In this document: piece by piece, positions 16,583 through 25,433 of the stretch
Numbering within the stretch: position 1 is the stretch's first letter
Layout: each line of letters opens with the position of its first letter
Origin: Virgibacillus sp. MSJ-26
Lineage (GTDB): Bacteria; Bacillota; Bacilli; Bacillales; Amphibacillaceae
Assembly: GCF_018918075.1 (NCBI RefSeq)
Contig: NZ_JAHLPW010000009.1
Coordinates: 1-64,000 of the forward strand
Direction: 5' to 3'
DNA: 64,000 bases
The notes under the pieces: model-generated
Databases searched by the model: none
Seen by the model: only the letters and a program-made list of their open reading frames with translations
Told to the model about the DNA's origin: nothing
Made by a program: the position numbers and the translations under genes

Positions 16583-18178
16583 ATGAAACAGCTTTTTATT
16601 AACGGTAATATACATACATTTAATCGGCTAATGCCGGTAGTAGAGTCAGTTGTTGTGGAAAATGGACGGATTATTGATCTCGGATCCACAGATGATATGC
16701 TTTTACAATGGGGGCGATCAGGACATCAAATTATTGACCTTGATGAAAAAACGGTTACACCCGGGCTAATTGATAGCCATCTACATTTATCAGGAATCGC
16801 AGGTAATTATCTTAATCTAGATTTAACCAGTTTAACTTCTAAGAAAGAACTTTTAAATAAATTAAAGGAAAAAGCCGACAAGCTTTCAGAACACGATTGG
16901 TTATTGGGCAGAGGATGGGATGAAAACCTTTTTACAGATGGTGATATACCAACAATTAAAGAACTTGACTTCGTAGCGCCCCACGTCCCTTTATTCCTGC
17001 CAAGAATATGTGGCCATGCTTTTTTAGTTAATTCAAAAGCGTTAGAAAGAGTCAATTACCACTCCAATATATCTGTACCTGAGGGTGGACTAATTGAGTT
17101 AGATAATCAGACTAAACAACCTACGGGCCTACTTCTAGAAACTGCTTCTACGCTCATAGAAAAACATATTCCGGAAGCCTCTTATGATGAAACAAAAAGA
17201 GCCATGCGAAAGGCCATTAAACTTGCCATTAGGAATGGACTAACAAGCGTTCACACAAATGATCCGCTTAACTTAGGAGGACTAACCTACACATACAACT
17301 TATTCGACGAGTTAATCAACCAAGAACAAATGCTATTAAGATGCAATCTATTGATTAATCATGAATTCATCGAGGAAATTAAAGATTTAGGATTTTATAC
17401 AGGATTCGGAAATGATTCTCTAAAAATCGGTGCAATTAAAATATTTTCGGATGGGGCTCTCGGCCGAAGAACGGCCCATTTAAGTAAACCCTATTCTGAT
17501 GAGACGTCCACATATGGTGAATCAATTTATAACGAGGAGACTCTATATAACATTATTAATAATACTCGACACTTACATATGCCTGTCGCTATACATACTA
17601 TCGGTGACCAAGCATTAGAGAATGTACTTGATATATTGGATCAATTTCCTTTAACACCATATAGAGATCGTTTAATTCATGTGCAAGTTCTTCGTGAAGA
17701 TTTAATTCAACGACTAGCGGAGCCAGGAAGATGTGCTGATATCCAACCTCGTTTTCTAGCTGGTGACTTCCCGTGGGTTCAAAATAGATTAGGTGATAAA
17801 AGAATGGAGAAATCCTACGCGTGGAAATCATTATTAGATGCTGGTGTGCTCTGCTCAGGCGGATCTGATGCCCCTGTAGAACCGGTAAATCCCTTACTAG
17901 GCATTCATGCAGCCGTAACAAGAAAACTTCCTAAGGAAATGCATAATGGCTATAATCAGCAAGAAAAATTATCCATATATGATGCCTTCAAATTGTTTAC
18001 CGTTTTTGGTGCCTATCCAACAAACGAAGAAACCATTAAAGGCACAATTGAAAGAGGTAAATTGGCGGACATGACAGTTTACTCAAAGAATCCTTTTACG
18101 ATGAAGGATCCTGATGATTTATTGAATTTAGACATTGACATGACTATTATTGGTGGAAAAGTAGCATATAGTAGGTGA
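16583..18178 (+). CDS. Amidohydrolase, YtcJ-like
   Basis: A 531-residue metal-dependent hydrolase of the amidohydrolase superfamily. The beta-sandwich N-terminus (VVENGRIIDLG) leads to the metal-binding HLH in TPGLIDSHLHLSG near residue 62; further landmarks are IFSDGALGRRTA, AIHTIGDQALENVLD and CSGGSDAPVEP. This is the YtcJ/AepA type, which acts on N-acyl or formyl amide substrates, none of which can be fixed from sequence. AAGGAGGGAG precedes the ATG. Monocistronic. Confidence 0.9.
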   Translation: MKQLFINGNIHTFNRLMPVVESVVVENGRIIDLGSTDDMLLQWGRSGHQIIDLDEKTVTPGLIDSHLHLSGIAGNYLNLDLTSLTSKKELLNKLKEKADKLSEHDWLLGRGWDENLFTDGDIPTIKELDFVAPHVPLFLPRICGHAFLVNSKALERVNYHSNISVPEGGLIELDNQTKQPTGLLLETASTLIEKHIPEASYDETKRAMRKAIKLAIRNGLTSVHTNDPLNLGGLTYTYNLFDELINQEQMLLRCNLLINHEFIEEIKDLGFYTGFGNDSLKIGAIKIFSDGALGRRTAHLSKPYSDETSTYGESIYNEETLYNIINNTRHLHMPVAIHTIGDQALENVLDILDQFPLTPYRDRLIHVQVLREDLIQRLAEPGRCADIQPRFLAGDFPWVQNRLGDKRMEKSYAWKSLLDAGVLCSGGSDAPVEPVNPLLGIHAAVTRKLPKEMHNGYNQQEKLSIYDAFKLFTVFGAYPTNEETIKGTIERGKLADMTVYSKNPFTMKDPDDLLNLDIDMTIIGGKVAYSR

Positions 18179-18259
18179 AGCTACTAACCAATGTTGAAAA
18201 TAAAGATTGACTTTTTCTATTGAACTTGTAATAATATTGATAATAAGTTTATACGGTTA

Positions 18260-18290
18260 CCTTTAATCCAGTCCTGTGAGACTGGCAAGG
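18260..18290 (+). promoter_or_regulatory. PyrR-binding loop in the pyrP leader
   Basis: AATCCAGTCCTGTGAGACTG then GCAAGG matches the PyrR RNA-binding hairpin (CCAGTC / GACTGG stem with a CTGTGAG-type loop). Its 3' TGGCAAGG can also pair with CCTTGCCA of the downstream terminator, forming the antiterminator. UMP/UTP-bound PyrR should favour termination. Confidence 0.88.
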
Positions 18291-18352
18291 TGAAGAGCAG
18301 GATTCATCTGCTCTACAAAAATTACACATTTGTCTTTATATGTCTAATTTTA

Positions 18353-18387
18353 TTACCTTGCCAATTCAATGGCAAGGTTTTTTTATG
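18353..18387 (+). terminator. Attenuator terminator of pyrP
   Basis: ACCTTGCCA and TGGCAAGGT form the stem, followed by TTTTTTT. It lies between the PyrR-binding loop and the permease gene. A small GAGCAG/CTGCTC hairpin sits between the two. Confidence 0.9.
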
Positions 18388-18440
18388 GAAACAATGCGGT
18401 AACCGATAAACCATCAAATTAATGTAGGGAGAGATGGACT

Positions 18441-19721
18441 TTGTCACATTCTGAGATTCAAGTTGATGAACGATTACCGCTTTTAAAAAGTTTACCGCTT
18501 AGCTTACAACATCTATTTGCTATGTTCGGTTCAACCGTTCTTGTACCTGTATTATTCGGTGTGAACCCCGCCACAATTTTATTAATGAATGGTGTTGGAA
18601 CGCTTATTTATATCTTTATGACCAAGGGAAAAATACCCGCTTATCTTGGTTCAAGCTTTGCATTTATATCCCCTGTGTTTGTGGTTTTAAATATGTATGG
18701 TGGAGATGGATACAGCTACGTTTTAGGAGGGTTTTTGGCTGTAGGAATTGTCTTATGTTTAGTGGCAGTGATTATAAGGTTCGTTGGCACGGCTTGGATT
18801 GATGTTCTATTCCCACCTGCAGCTATGGGGGCAATTGTTGCTGTAATTGGTCTTGAGTTAGTACCTGTTGCAGCCGATATGGCCGGCTGGATACCACCAG
18901 AAGATGCTGTTGAAAATTGGTCAATGGATTTGACAGTAGCACTCGTTGCCTTAGCTACACTCTTAATTACGATTATTTGTTGGGTTACATTAAGAGGTTT
19001 TTTAAAAATTATTCCTATATTGATTGGAATCGTTACTGGTTATATTATTGCCTATTTGGCTGGTCTAGTTGATTGGACACCTGTCCAAGAAGCGCAATGG
19101 ATTTCCTCGCCACAATTTTACAGTATGAAATTTGATTGGTCTGCTATTTTGGTTATCCTGCCAGCAGCATTAGTGATTATACCGGAACATATTGGTCACT
19201 TATTTGTTACAGGTAATATTGTTAACAAAGATTTAACCAAAGATCCAGGTCTTGACCGGTCACTTGCAGGAAATGGTGTTTCTACGATACTTTCCAGCTT
19301 ATTTGGTTCTACACCAAATACAACATATGGTGAAAATATTGGGGTATTAGCGATAACTAGAGTGTATTCCACTTGGATTATTGGTTTGGCGGCAGTTATT
19401 GCAATTGTCCTGTCGTTTGTTGGTAAGTTGGCAGCTATAATATCATCCATCCCCCCTGCTGTTATGGGAGGCATTTCATTACTATTATTTGGAATTATTG
19501 CTGTGAGTGGACTTCGAATGTTGGTTGAAGCCAAAGTGGATTACAATCGTCCGCAAAATTTAATTTTAACATGTGTTGTATTAGTTATTGGGATTAGTGG
19601 CGCTTCCATTAATATTGGTGAAATCTCCCTAACCGGTATGGGGCTAGCCACCATAGTAGCCATGATTTTAAGTCTCTTTTTCAACGCTCTGGATTTACTC
19701 AATTTAACCAATGAAGAATAA
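18441..19721 (+). CDS. pyrP: Uracil permease (NCS2 family)
   Basis: A 426-residue membrane protein with about 12-14 helices and NCS2 motifs (LPLSLQHLFAMFGSTVLVP, PEHIGHL, GSTPNTTYGENIGVLAITRV). It takes up uracil by proton symport. The TTG start follows AGGGAGAG; the nearby ATG is out of frame. The PyrR attenuator upstream makes pyrimidine the substrate rather than purine, and the gene is repressed when UMP is plentiful. No other pyr gene follows. Confidence 0.95.
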   Translation: MSHSEIQVDERLPLLKSLPLSLQHLFAMFGSTVLVPVLFGVNPATILLMNGVGTLIYIFMTKGKIPAYLGSSFAFISPVFVVLNMYGGDGYSYVLGGFLAVGIVLCLVAVIIRFVGTAWIDVLFPPAAMGAIVAVIGLELVPVAADMAGWIPPEDAVENWSMDLTVALVALATLLITIICWVTLRGFLKIIPILIGIVTGYIIAYLAGLVDWTPVQEAQWISSPQFYSMKFDWSAILVILPAALVIIPEHIGHLFVTGNIVNKDLTKDPGLDRSLAGNGVSTILSSLFGSTPNTTYGENIGVLAITRVYSTWIIGLAAVIAIVLSFVGKLAAIISSIPPAVMGGISLLLFGIIAVSGLRMLVEAKVDYNRPQNLILTCVVLVIGISGASINIGEISLTGMGLATIVAMILSLFFNALDLLNLTNEE

Positions 19722-19725
19722 ACAA

Positions 19726-19766
19726 AAGTAGTGAAGTTCTTAACAAGACTTCGCTACTTTTGTTAT
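19726..19766 (+). terminator. Terminator of pyrP
   Basis: AAAAGTAGTGAAGTTCT and AAGACTTCGCTACTTTTG pair over about 15 bases with a TAAC loop, three bases after the stop codon. Strong and symmetric. Confidence 0.88.
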
Positions 19767-19893
19767 GTTGTTGCTCAGTTCATTAACATAAATAAAGCCA
19801 TAAACTTTCCCAAAATTTGATTGGAAATACATTGATGTTCGCTAGTTCAACGATTTCCTTGAAATAATGTTTCACTGTCATGATAATTTATAA

Positions 19894-19939
19894 GATGAAG
19901 GACATAATTCGTTAAAAATCCTAAAACTTGTCCTTCATC
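19894..19939. repeat. Perfect 11-base inverted repeat
   Basis: GATGAAGGACA and TGTCCTTCATC are exact complements 24 bases apart, about 45 bases past the tauE-like stop on the minus strand. It may be a terminator for the sulfur operon, but the T-run is weak. Confidence 0.45.
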
Positions 19940-19984
19940 GTTATTATGAAGGAAAAAATCTGAAGAAATTCCTTGTCCAATCTA

Positions 19985-20782
19985 CTAAACGAGTATAATA
20001 TCTAGCCATATTTTAATAGCTGTAGCCAAGATAAGTACGGCTAAGATGCCTTGCAATAGTTTTACATTTACTTTTTTACCTACTTTAACGCCAAGTGGTG
20101 AAGCGATAAGACTAGCTACAATCATAATTAAAGCAGGAACTAATAAAACCTGTCCAGTAAGTAGCTTCCCTGTCGTGGAACCAATGGAGGAGATAAACGT
20201 AATGGCAAGCGATGTCGCAATTGTCATTCGGGTTGGGATTTTTAAAATTAATAACATAATTGGAACTAATATAAAAGCGCCCGCAGCTCCAACTACTCCT
20301 GCTCCAATACCAACAAATAAAGCCGATACAGTAGCAACCCACTTATTGAAGGTTACTTTTTCAAGAGGAATGGAATCAATTTCTTTTTTTGGAATAAACA
20401 TCATGACAGCTGCTAATACTGCTAAAATACCATAAACCAAGTTCACTGAACTATCAGTCATAAAACGGGAACCATATCCACCAATAAAACTACCAATTAA
20501 TATACTTGTCCCCATATAAATAATTAATTGTTTATTTAAGTAATCACCCTTACGGTATGCAAATACACCACCAATAGTTGCAAAAAATACCTGAACGGCG
20601 CTAATTCCTGAAACTTCATGTGCAGAAAAAGCAATGAAACCTAATGCAGGCGGAATATATAACAACATAGGATATTTAATTATAGAACCACCAATTCCAA
20701 CCATTCCTGATACAAACGAACCGATAAAACCGATAACAAACAATAATACTAAAAATATAATAGAATATTCGATTTTTGACAC
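19985..20782 (-). CDS. TauE/SafE-family anion exporter (YrkJ-like)
   Basis: A 265-residue membrane protein with about eight helices and the family repeats [20 protein letters not shown] and [19 protein letters not shown]. Members export sulfite, sulfoacetate or related anions. It is the last gene of a yrkD-to-yrkJ-like operon, where it probably exports sulfite or thiosulfate made by the persulfide enzymes upstream. The GTG start lies very close to AGGGGG, so translation may be weak or start further in. Confidence 0.88.
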   Translation of the reverse strand: MSKIEYSIIFLVLLFVIGFIGSFVSGMVGIGGSIIKYPMLLYIPPALGFIAFSAHEVSGISAVQVFFATIGGVFAYRKGDYLNKQLIIYMGTSILIGSFIGGYGSRFMTDSSVNLVYGILAVLAAVMMFIPKKEIDSIPLEKVTFNKWVATVSALFVGIGAGVVGAAGAFILVPIMLLILKIPTRMTIATSLAITFISSIGSTTGKLLTGQVLLVPALIMIVASLIASPLGVKVGKKVNVKLLQGILAVLILATAIKIWLDIILV

Positions 20783-20823
20783 CCCCTAGAAATTAAGAAA
20801 GCCCCCGATTATGGAGGCTTATA

Positions 20824-21051
20824 TTATCCTTTTTTTATCCAAAATTTAAAGACGCCCTCTTCTTCAGTATCTTTTAGCAGTTCATGTCCCCCTGACTTCG
20901 TCCAAGCTGTAAGGTCACTTTTTGATCCGGGATCTGTAGCATGAACCTCTAAAATTTCGCCCGATGCTATAGTTTCCATTGCTTTCTTAGTTCTAACGAT
21001 TGGCATTGGGCAGGCAATTCCTGTGGCATCTAAAGTTTTTTTAACGTCCAT
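20824..21051 (-). CDS. TusA-family sulfur carrier (YrkI-like)
   Basis: A 75-residue TusA/SirA-type protein with the sulfur-carrying Cys in ACPMPIVRTKKAM near residue 14. It passes persulfide sulfur between partners, probably the rhodanese and DsrE-like proteins of this operon. A second TusA domain is fused to a rhodanese two genes upstream. Full length for a single-domain member. Confidence 0.92.
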   Translation of the reverse strand: MDVKKTLDATGIACPMPIVRTKKAMETIASGEILEVHATDPGSKSDLTAWTKSGGHELLKDTEEEGVFKFWIKKG

Positions 21052-21082
21052 TTTTCATCTCTCCTCTAATATAAATTAAAAT

Positions 21083-21916
21083 TTATTTATGAACCGCACA
21101 ACGATTGGGGCCTATTTCCATTTCTTTTTGTTCATCTATAGTTGGAGTCAATTTCCCCATATTTGTCTCCCTAATTTTCATGTGGGCATTCGGTTGTGGC
21201 GGTAAATTCTCAGTAACCATCTTTTTAAATTCTTCTTTATCGTTAACTTGGAGTCCAGAGTTTTTTTTATAAAGATCTCCCAAACTGGCTGACACATGTC
21301 CATCTTCCCCTAATTCTTCAATAAAGGAAAAGTGAGCTGGTAGGACAATAATCTCTTTAGATAATTCTTTATAACGCTCATATAGTGTCTCTCTTAAGTC
21401 ACTTACCCAGTCATCTGCTTTACCGGCTAAATCAGGCCGGCCAATCGATTCAACAAATAAAATATCACCAGACAGCAAATAAGTGCCGTCGACAATAAAC
21501 GATGTACTGCCTATCGTATGACCAGGCGAATAGATCGGTTGGACTGTAATAGAAGTATGACCAATTGTAATATCTTCACCTTCAACAAGCGGTTCATAAT
21601 TATAAACTACTTCAGTTGCATCTTTTGGTGGTAAATGATAAGTTCCACCTACTTTTTCTGCCAAGCGTCTTCCACCGGAAATATGATCTGCATGTAAGTG
21701 CGTATCCAGCACATGAGTTATTTTCAATTCATGCTCGCTGGCAAATGTTTCATAAGCTTCGATATTACGGCTAATATCAATAACAGCAGCTTCTCCGTTT
21801 GATTCAATCAAGTAAGATAAACATCCTTTACCTAAACGAATGAATTGATAAAGTTTTCCTCCATCTTTTAGATCGGCAATTTTGACTGGAGTAAGCTGTT
21901 CACTCCAAGCTGCCAT
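21083..21916 (-). pseudogene. MBL-fold hydrolase part of a split rhodanese-MBL gene (YrkH-like)
   Basis: A 277-residue metallo-beta-lactamase-fold region with the metal motif [11 protein letters not shown] near residue 68 and SPGHTIGS; this is the persulfide dioxygenase/glyoxalase II-like group. It begins [10 protein letters not shown], which in longer homologues is the end of a rhodanese domain. It lies in the same frame as the rhodanese gene upstream, separated only by TAA plus three codons (VYN-stop-TGG). So the ancestral gene was one rhodanese-MBL protein of about 376 residues. The fragment has only a weak ribosome binding site but its catalytic residues look intact, so it may still be made. 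Confidence 0.75.
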
Positions 21917-21925
21917 GCCACCCGT

Positions 21926-22213
21926 TTAATTATAAACCTTTGTATAGCCTGCCTCTTCAAGCATCTCAGAAATCATTTCTGATGATCCACCTTTAGCACA
22001 AACCACAAGTACCTCTTGGTCTTTTTCTATTTTTCCTTCAAGAGGGTCAACTCCATCTAGTAGATTGAAATAAGGTTCGTTAATGATATCTACCGTTTTT
22101 CCTTCAATCTTCCAGTCATCAAATTCTTCAGCATTCCTAATATCCAAAATAAATGTTTTCTTTTGATTTAAAATTCGGCTAGCTAACTCTTTTGATGTAA
22201 TTCTTTTAACCAC
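21926..22213 (-). pseudogene. Rhodanese part of the split rhodanese-MBL gene
   Basis: A 95-residue rhodanese domain with the active-site Cys in VVCAKGGSSEM near residue 72. It ends EEAGYTKVYN and stops at a TAA where a Leu codon (TTA) is expected. The next codons, in the same frame, continue as the MBL part. It could work as a free sulfurtransferase domain, but it lacks the last strand and helix of the fold (GGMAAW), so stability is doubtful. Confidence 0.7.
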
Positions 22214-22224
22214 TTAAATCCCTC

Positions 22225-22788
22225 CTAATTTTTTTCAATAGTACCTTTCCATTGGTTCATGCCAGGCACTATATTAACAATTTGTTGAAAACCTTCGTCT
22301 GAAAGTCTTTGTGCAGCTAAATCACTTCGGTTACCTGATCTACAAATAACATAAATCGATTCATCTTTATTTAACTTATTAAATTCCATCTGACTAAAAG
22401 GCATATTTATTGCCCCAGGTATGTGCCCAAAAGCAAATTCTGCTGGCTCCCTGACATCTAAAATAAATAAGCTCTCATCATTTTCGATCTTTTCCTGCAA
22501 ATTTTCTAGGCTTAAAACTGTATCGTGTTTTCTTTCTTCCTTAGTTTCTGGACTGCTTACCTTTCTTATATAATGCTTTATAAGCGGTCCTTCTTCATCT
22601 GTTCCTAAATAATCATGGTCAGCACTCTTTGCCCAAGCCTTCAAATCGGAAATAGAACCTTGATCTGTTGCCTGTACTTCTATGATTTCTCCAGGTTTCA
22701 AACCGGCGAAAGCTTTTTTTGTTTTCACTATCGGCATCGGACATGCTAAACCTTTTGCATCAAGAGTATAATCTACTTTAATTGTCAT
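22225..22788 (-). CDS. TusA-rhodanese fusion protein (YrkF-like)
   Basis: A 187-residue two-domain protein: TusA at residues 1-75 (Cys in ACPMPIVKTKKAF), rhodanese at 90-187 (active-site Cys in YVICRSGNRSD near 155). The fusion places two sulfur-carrying Cys in one chain and is the same layout as B. subtilis YrkF. It is upstream of the split rhodanese-MBL gene and downstream of the DsrE-like gene. Confidence 0.92.
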   Translation of the reverse strand: MTIKVDYTLDAKGLACPMPIVKTKKAFAGLKPGEIIEVQATDQGSISDLKAWAKSADHDYLGTDEEGPLIKHYIRKVSSPETKEERKHDTVLSLENLQEKIENDESLFILDVREPAEFAFGHIPGAINMPFSQMEFNKLNKDESIYVICRSGNRSDLAAQRLSDEGFQQIVNIVPGMNQWKGTIEKN

Positions 22789-22818
22789 ATTAAATCCCTC
22801 CAGAAACTGTACTTTAAC

Positions 22819-23298
22819 TTAAATAAATAAATCAATACTACCATATTCAGCATCACCGATATAAGCGCCAACTCCTGCATATTCGATGTCGTCTAATAAT
22901 TCTTCTTTTTGCAATCCAAGTAAATCCATTGTCATCGTGCAAGCAATCAATTTTATATCCTGTTCTTGGGCCATGTCAATTAACTGTGGAAGGGGGACAG
23001 CGTTGTGCTTTTTCATAACTTTTTTAATCATTTTTTGGCCTAAGCCTCCAAAATTCATTTTAGAAAGCCCCATTTTATCTGAACCTCTTGGCATAAACCT
23101 ACCAAACATTTTTTCCATAAAACTTTTTTTAACTGGTATATTTTCTTCTTTACGTAACGCATTTAGTCCCCAAAACGTATGGAAAATTGTAACATCGTGA
23201 TCATAGGCAGCAGCACCGTTTGCGATAATATATGCCGCCATCGCCTTATCATAATCTCCACTAAACAATACAATTGTTGTTTTCGTCTTTTGACTCAT
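22819..23298 (-). CDS. DsrE/DsrF/DrsH-like protein (YrkE-like)
   Basis: A 159-residue DsrE-like protein (TIVLFSGDYDKAMAAYIIA at the start; a Cys in KLIACTMTMDLLG near residue 115 is the likely sulfur carrier). The middle contains a basic, glycine-rich loop typical of the larger YrkE/DrsH subgroup. It acts in sulfur relay with TusA proteins. AAGGAGAATG precedes the ATG. A palindromic operator-like site lies just upstream. Confidence 0.9.
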   Translation of the reverse strand: MSQKTKTTIVLFSGDYDKAMAAYIIANGAAAYDHDVTIFHTFWGLNALRKEENIPVKKSFMEKMFGRFMPRGSDKMGLSKMNFGGLGQKMIKKVMKKHNAVPLPQLIDMAQEQDIKLIACTMTMDLLGLQKEELLDDIEYAGVGAYIGDAEYGSIDLFI

Positions 23299-23330
23299 GA
23301 CTTCATTCTCCTTCCTTATCCTCCACGATT

Positions 23331-23356
23331 AAATACATATACCCCTACATGTATTT
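23331..23356. promoter_or_regulatory. Second CsoR/CstR-type operator-like palindrome
   Basis: AAATACAT and ATGTATTT are perfect inverted arms around ATACCCCTAC. The centre carries the ATACCCC core seen in CsoR/CstR-family operators, and it lies between the broken repressor gene and the DsrE-like gene. Confidence 0.55.
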
Positions 23357-23384
23357 AATTTAGTAAAAAAATAAATAAATTATT

Positions 23385-23637
23385 TTATCTACTTTTAATC
23401 AATAAATTAACAGCTTCTTCAACAAGTTTTTCAGCATGACGGTCTTCTTTTGATTCATGTATACATTGCTCTAAATGTTTACTTACTATCATGGCTGAAG
23501 CATGGTCTAATGCTCCTTTGACAGCAGACATTTGATAGACAATCTCTTCGCATTCTTTTTCTTTTTCCATCATATGAATTAACCCTCTACTTGGCCTTCA
23601 ATTCGTAACGATTTTTCATCTTAGTATCATATTGCAT
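23385..23637 (-). pseudogene. Frameshifted CsoR/CstR-family repressor gene (YrkD-like)
   Basis: The intact 3' part encodes 62 residues with both regulator cysteines (EKECEEIV and HLEQC) and the ending EEAVNLLIKSR. Upstream a good AAGGGGAG site leads to an ATG that reads MQYDTKMKNRY, then runs out of frame to a stop. Restoring one base in CGTTACG and one in AAGTAGAGG would give the usual NRL.RIEGQVRGLIHMM, so two single-base deletions have destroyed the DNA-binding first helix. The shortened product from the internal ATG could not bind operator normally. Position first in a yrkD-J-like operon suggests a persulfide sensor, though HxxxC resembles copper CsoR. Confidence 0.8.
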
Positions 23638-23673
23638 TGTATTTCTCCCCTTTCTTTAAAGAAGTTAAAGTCC

Positions 23674-23702
23674 ACTATATACCACGTGGGGTATATAGTC
23701 AA
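23674..23702 (-). promoter_or_regulatory. Promoter with embedded palindromic operator for the sulfur operon
   Basis: On the minus strand TTGACT and TATAGT stand 17 bases apart, a near-consensus sigma-A promoter. The spacer and boxes hold the inverted repeat ACTATATACC-N6-GGTATATAGT, with the ACCCC core of CsoR/CstR operators. Repressor binding here would block RNA polymerase directly. Confidence 0.8.
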
Positions 23703-23748
23703 ATATAATTATCTAAAAGGGGAGAAATTGATCTTTTAAGTGGCTACG

Positions 23749-25155
23749 CTATGCATGTTCTGCAATTATTTTGATTATATGGTCTAATATTCCCGGTCCA
23801 TCTTCTTCATCAAGAAGGTTATTCAATAATAATGAAAAAATAAGTTTTTTATTCTCTCGACCAATGAGATAGCCAGACAATGTACTGACACTATAAATCG
23901 TACCTGTTTTAGCTTTCACCTCATATTCCTCTAAACGTTCGCTTAATGTGCCACCTACCATTCTTTCATTATTTCCTGCCTCAGGTAAAGAATTTAAAAA
24001 GACCGGAAACCAAGGTTCATTTTGTATATGGCATAAAGCTTCTATTATTTCATGGGCAGGAATTAATGTGGCATGAGAAATTCCTGAACCATCGCGAATT
24101 ATTAATGTATCGGTATTTACTCCGCATGTTTTTAATTGATTGAGTAAAACATCTAGCCCATATTCCCAACTACCTTCGTTACACATAAATTTTCCCATTT
24201 CTTTTACTAACATTTCTCCAAGTCCATTATTACTTAATTTCATAAAGGGAATAATTATCTTAGATAGAGGTTCTGATGAATGACTGTACAAGAGTTGAGC
24301 CGATTCAGGTGCCGCTGCTCTGCGTAACTTACCTGTCCAGCTGACACCTTCTTGTTGCAATGCTTCCTTGAATAATGCAAGAACATAATAAGTTGGTTCC
24401 CATACTGCAATCCATTCACGGACTGGTGGTAGTGAAACAGGCATGAAGCCTTCAATAATAATTTTGTTTGTGCCATGTTCTCGGTAAATAATTAAATCAT
24501 CTTCAGAGCCTGCTAGAGATGTTTCAGCTCTATTTTCGATATCAACGTAACTCGTGTTCGGAAGAATCTTTACAGCGGGTTTTTCATCAATCTCGGTGGA
24601 GGTCACTTCTACGATAATCGATCCCGTGTCAAAATCAGCGTTCGGTGAAACAGTTAAAGCTGAAACTTGAGAACCATAATAAAAATGTTCATCACTCCAA
24701 ATCATATCATTCGATAAGCGTATATCATCATACCAAGTATCATCTCCTACAATATCTCCCTTAATAACATTAATTCCGCCTTCTTTTATTTGCTTAGCGA
24801 ATATTTTCAAATCCGATGTTAAAAGAGTTGGATCACCTTTTCCTTTCAAATATAAAGTACTATGTAACTGACCATCTTTAACTGAACCATCTATTAATAA
24901 ATCTGTACTAAATGTATAATCTTCACCTAAAACTGATAAAGCAGCAATGCTCGTAAATATTTTCATATTTGAAGCAGGTCTTAAACGGGTATGGGACATA
25001 TGTTCTAAAATTGTGTTTCCAGTTGTTGCTTCTTTTACTTCCATGCCAACTAGAGCTCCTTGTAACTTGTCTTCGGTAGTTATGTATTCGGTGATTTTAT
25101 TATTGAGCTTTAAATAGGCTTTATCCGTTGTTGTCGCCTTACTATGATAAACCAT
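23749..25155 (-). CDS. D-Ala-D-Ala carboxypeptidase/endopeptidase, DacB (S13) family, without signal peptide
   Basis: A 468-residue penicillin-binding protein of the PBP4/DacC type. The active-site motifs are present: SNMK (SxxK) near residue 62, SNN near 312 and KTGT near 417. Members cut the D-Ala-D-Ala bond of peptidoglycan peptides outside the cell. Here the N-terminus is hydrophilic (MVYHSKATTTDKAY) with no signal peptide. The AAGGAGA site fits this ATG, and an in-frame stop codon two codons upstream rules out an N-terminal extension. Either it is exported another way, acts inside, or lost its signal. Confidence 0.88.
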   Translation of the reverse strand: MVYHSKATTTDKAYLKLNNKITEYITTEDKLQGALVGMEVKEATTGNTILEHMSHTRLRPASNMKIFTSIAALSVLGEDYTFSTDLLIDGSVKDGQLHSTLYLKGKGDPTLLTSDLKIFAKQIKEGGINVIKGDIVGDDTWYDDIRLSNDMIWSDEHFYYGSQVSALTVSPNADFDTGSIIVEVTSTEIDEKPAVKILPNTSYVDIENRAETSLAGSEDDLIIYREHGTNKIIIEGFMPVSLPPVREWIAVWEPTYYVLALFKEALQQEGVSWTGKLRRAAAPESAQLLYSHSSEPLSKIIIPFMKLSNNGLGEMLVKEMGKFMCNEGSWEYGLDVLLNQLKTCGVNTDTLIIRDGSGISHATLIPAHEIIEALCHIQNEPWFPVFLNSLPEAGNNERMVGGTLSERLEEYEVKAKTGTIYSVSTLSGYLIGRENKKLIFSLLLNNLLDEEDGPGILDHIIKIIAEHA

Positions 25156-25239
25156 AGTTCATCTCTCCTTAGTCTTAATTCAAATATTTGCCTCATTAAC
25201 TTATATAATTCCACATAAATCTCTTAATCCCTTTATTCA

Positions 25240-25335
25240 CAAAAAAAGCGTGAGGCGCCGTTTAAGAATGTACAAACTGGATGTACTCCTGACGGGATAA
25301 AGGAGACCGGAAGAGCAAAGCGATTCAAGGATATT
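25240..25335. repeat. Fragment of a Bacillaceae intergenic repeat
   Basis: AAAGCGTGAGGCGCCGTTTA, GTACTCCTGACGGGATAAAG and GAGACCGGAAGAGCAAAGCG resemble a dispersed intergenic element I know from Oceanobacillus-like genomes (AAAGCG.GAGGCGCCG.. GACGGGATAA). No ORF is seen. It fills the gap between the DacB-like gene and the MFS gene. Confidence 0.5.
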
Positions 25336-25354
25336 ATAGTTTTTCAAATCAAAA

Positions 25355-25397
25355 AATAAGAAATCTTGAGAAGTATCATCCTCCAAGATTTCTTATT
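25355..25397 (-). terminator. Terminator of the MFS transporter gene
   Basis: AATAAGAAATCTTG and CAAGATTTCTTATT form a perfect 14-pair stem with a 15-base loop, about 35 bases past the stop codon. Confidence 0.75.
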
Positions 25398-25433
25398 GGT
25401 CAGTTATAGATTTGTACTATTTTTTTGGTTCAT

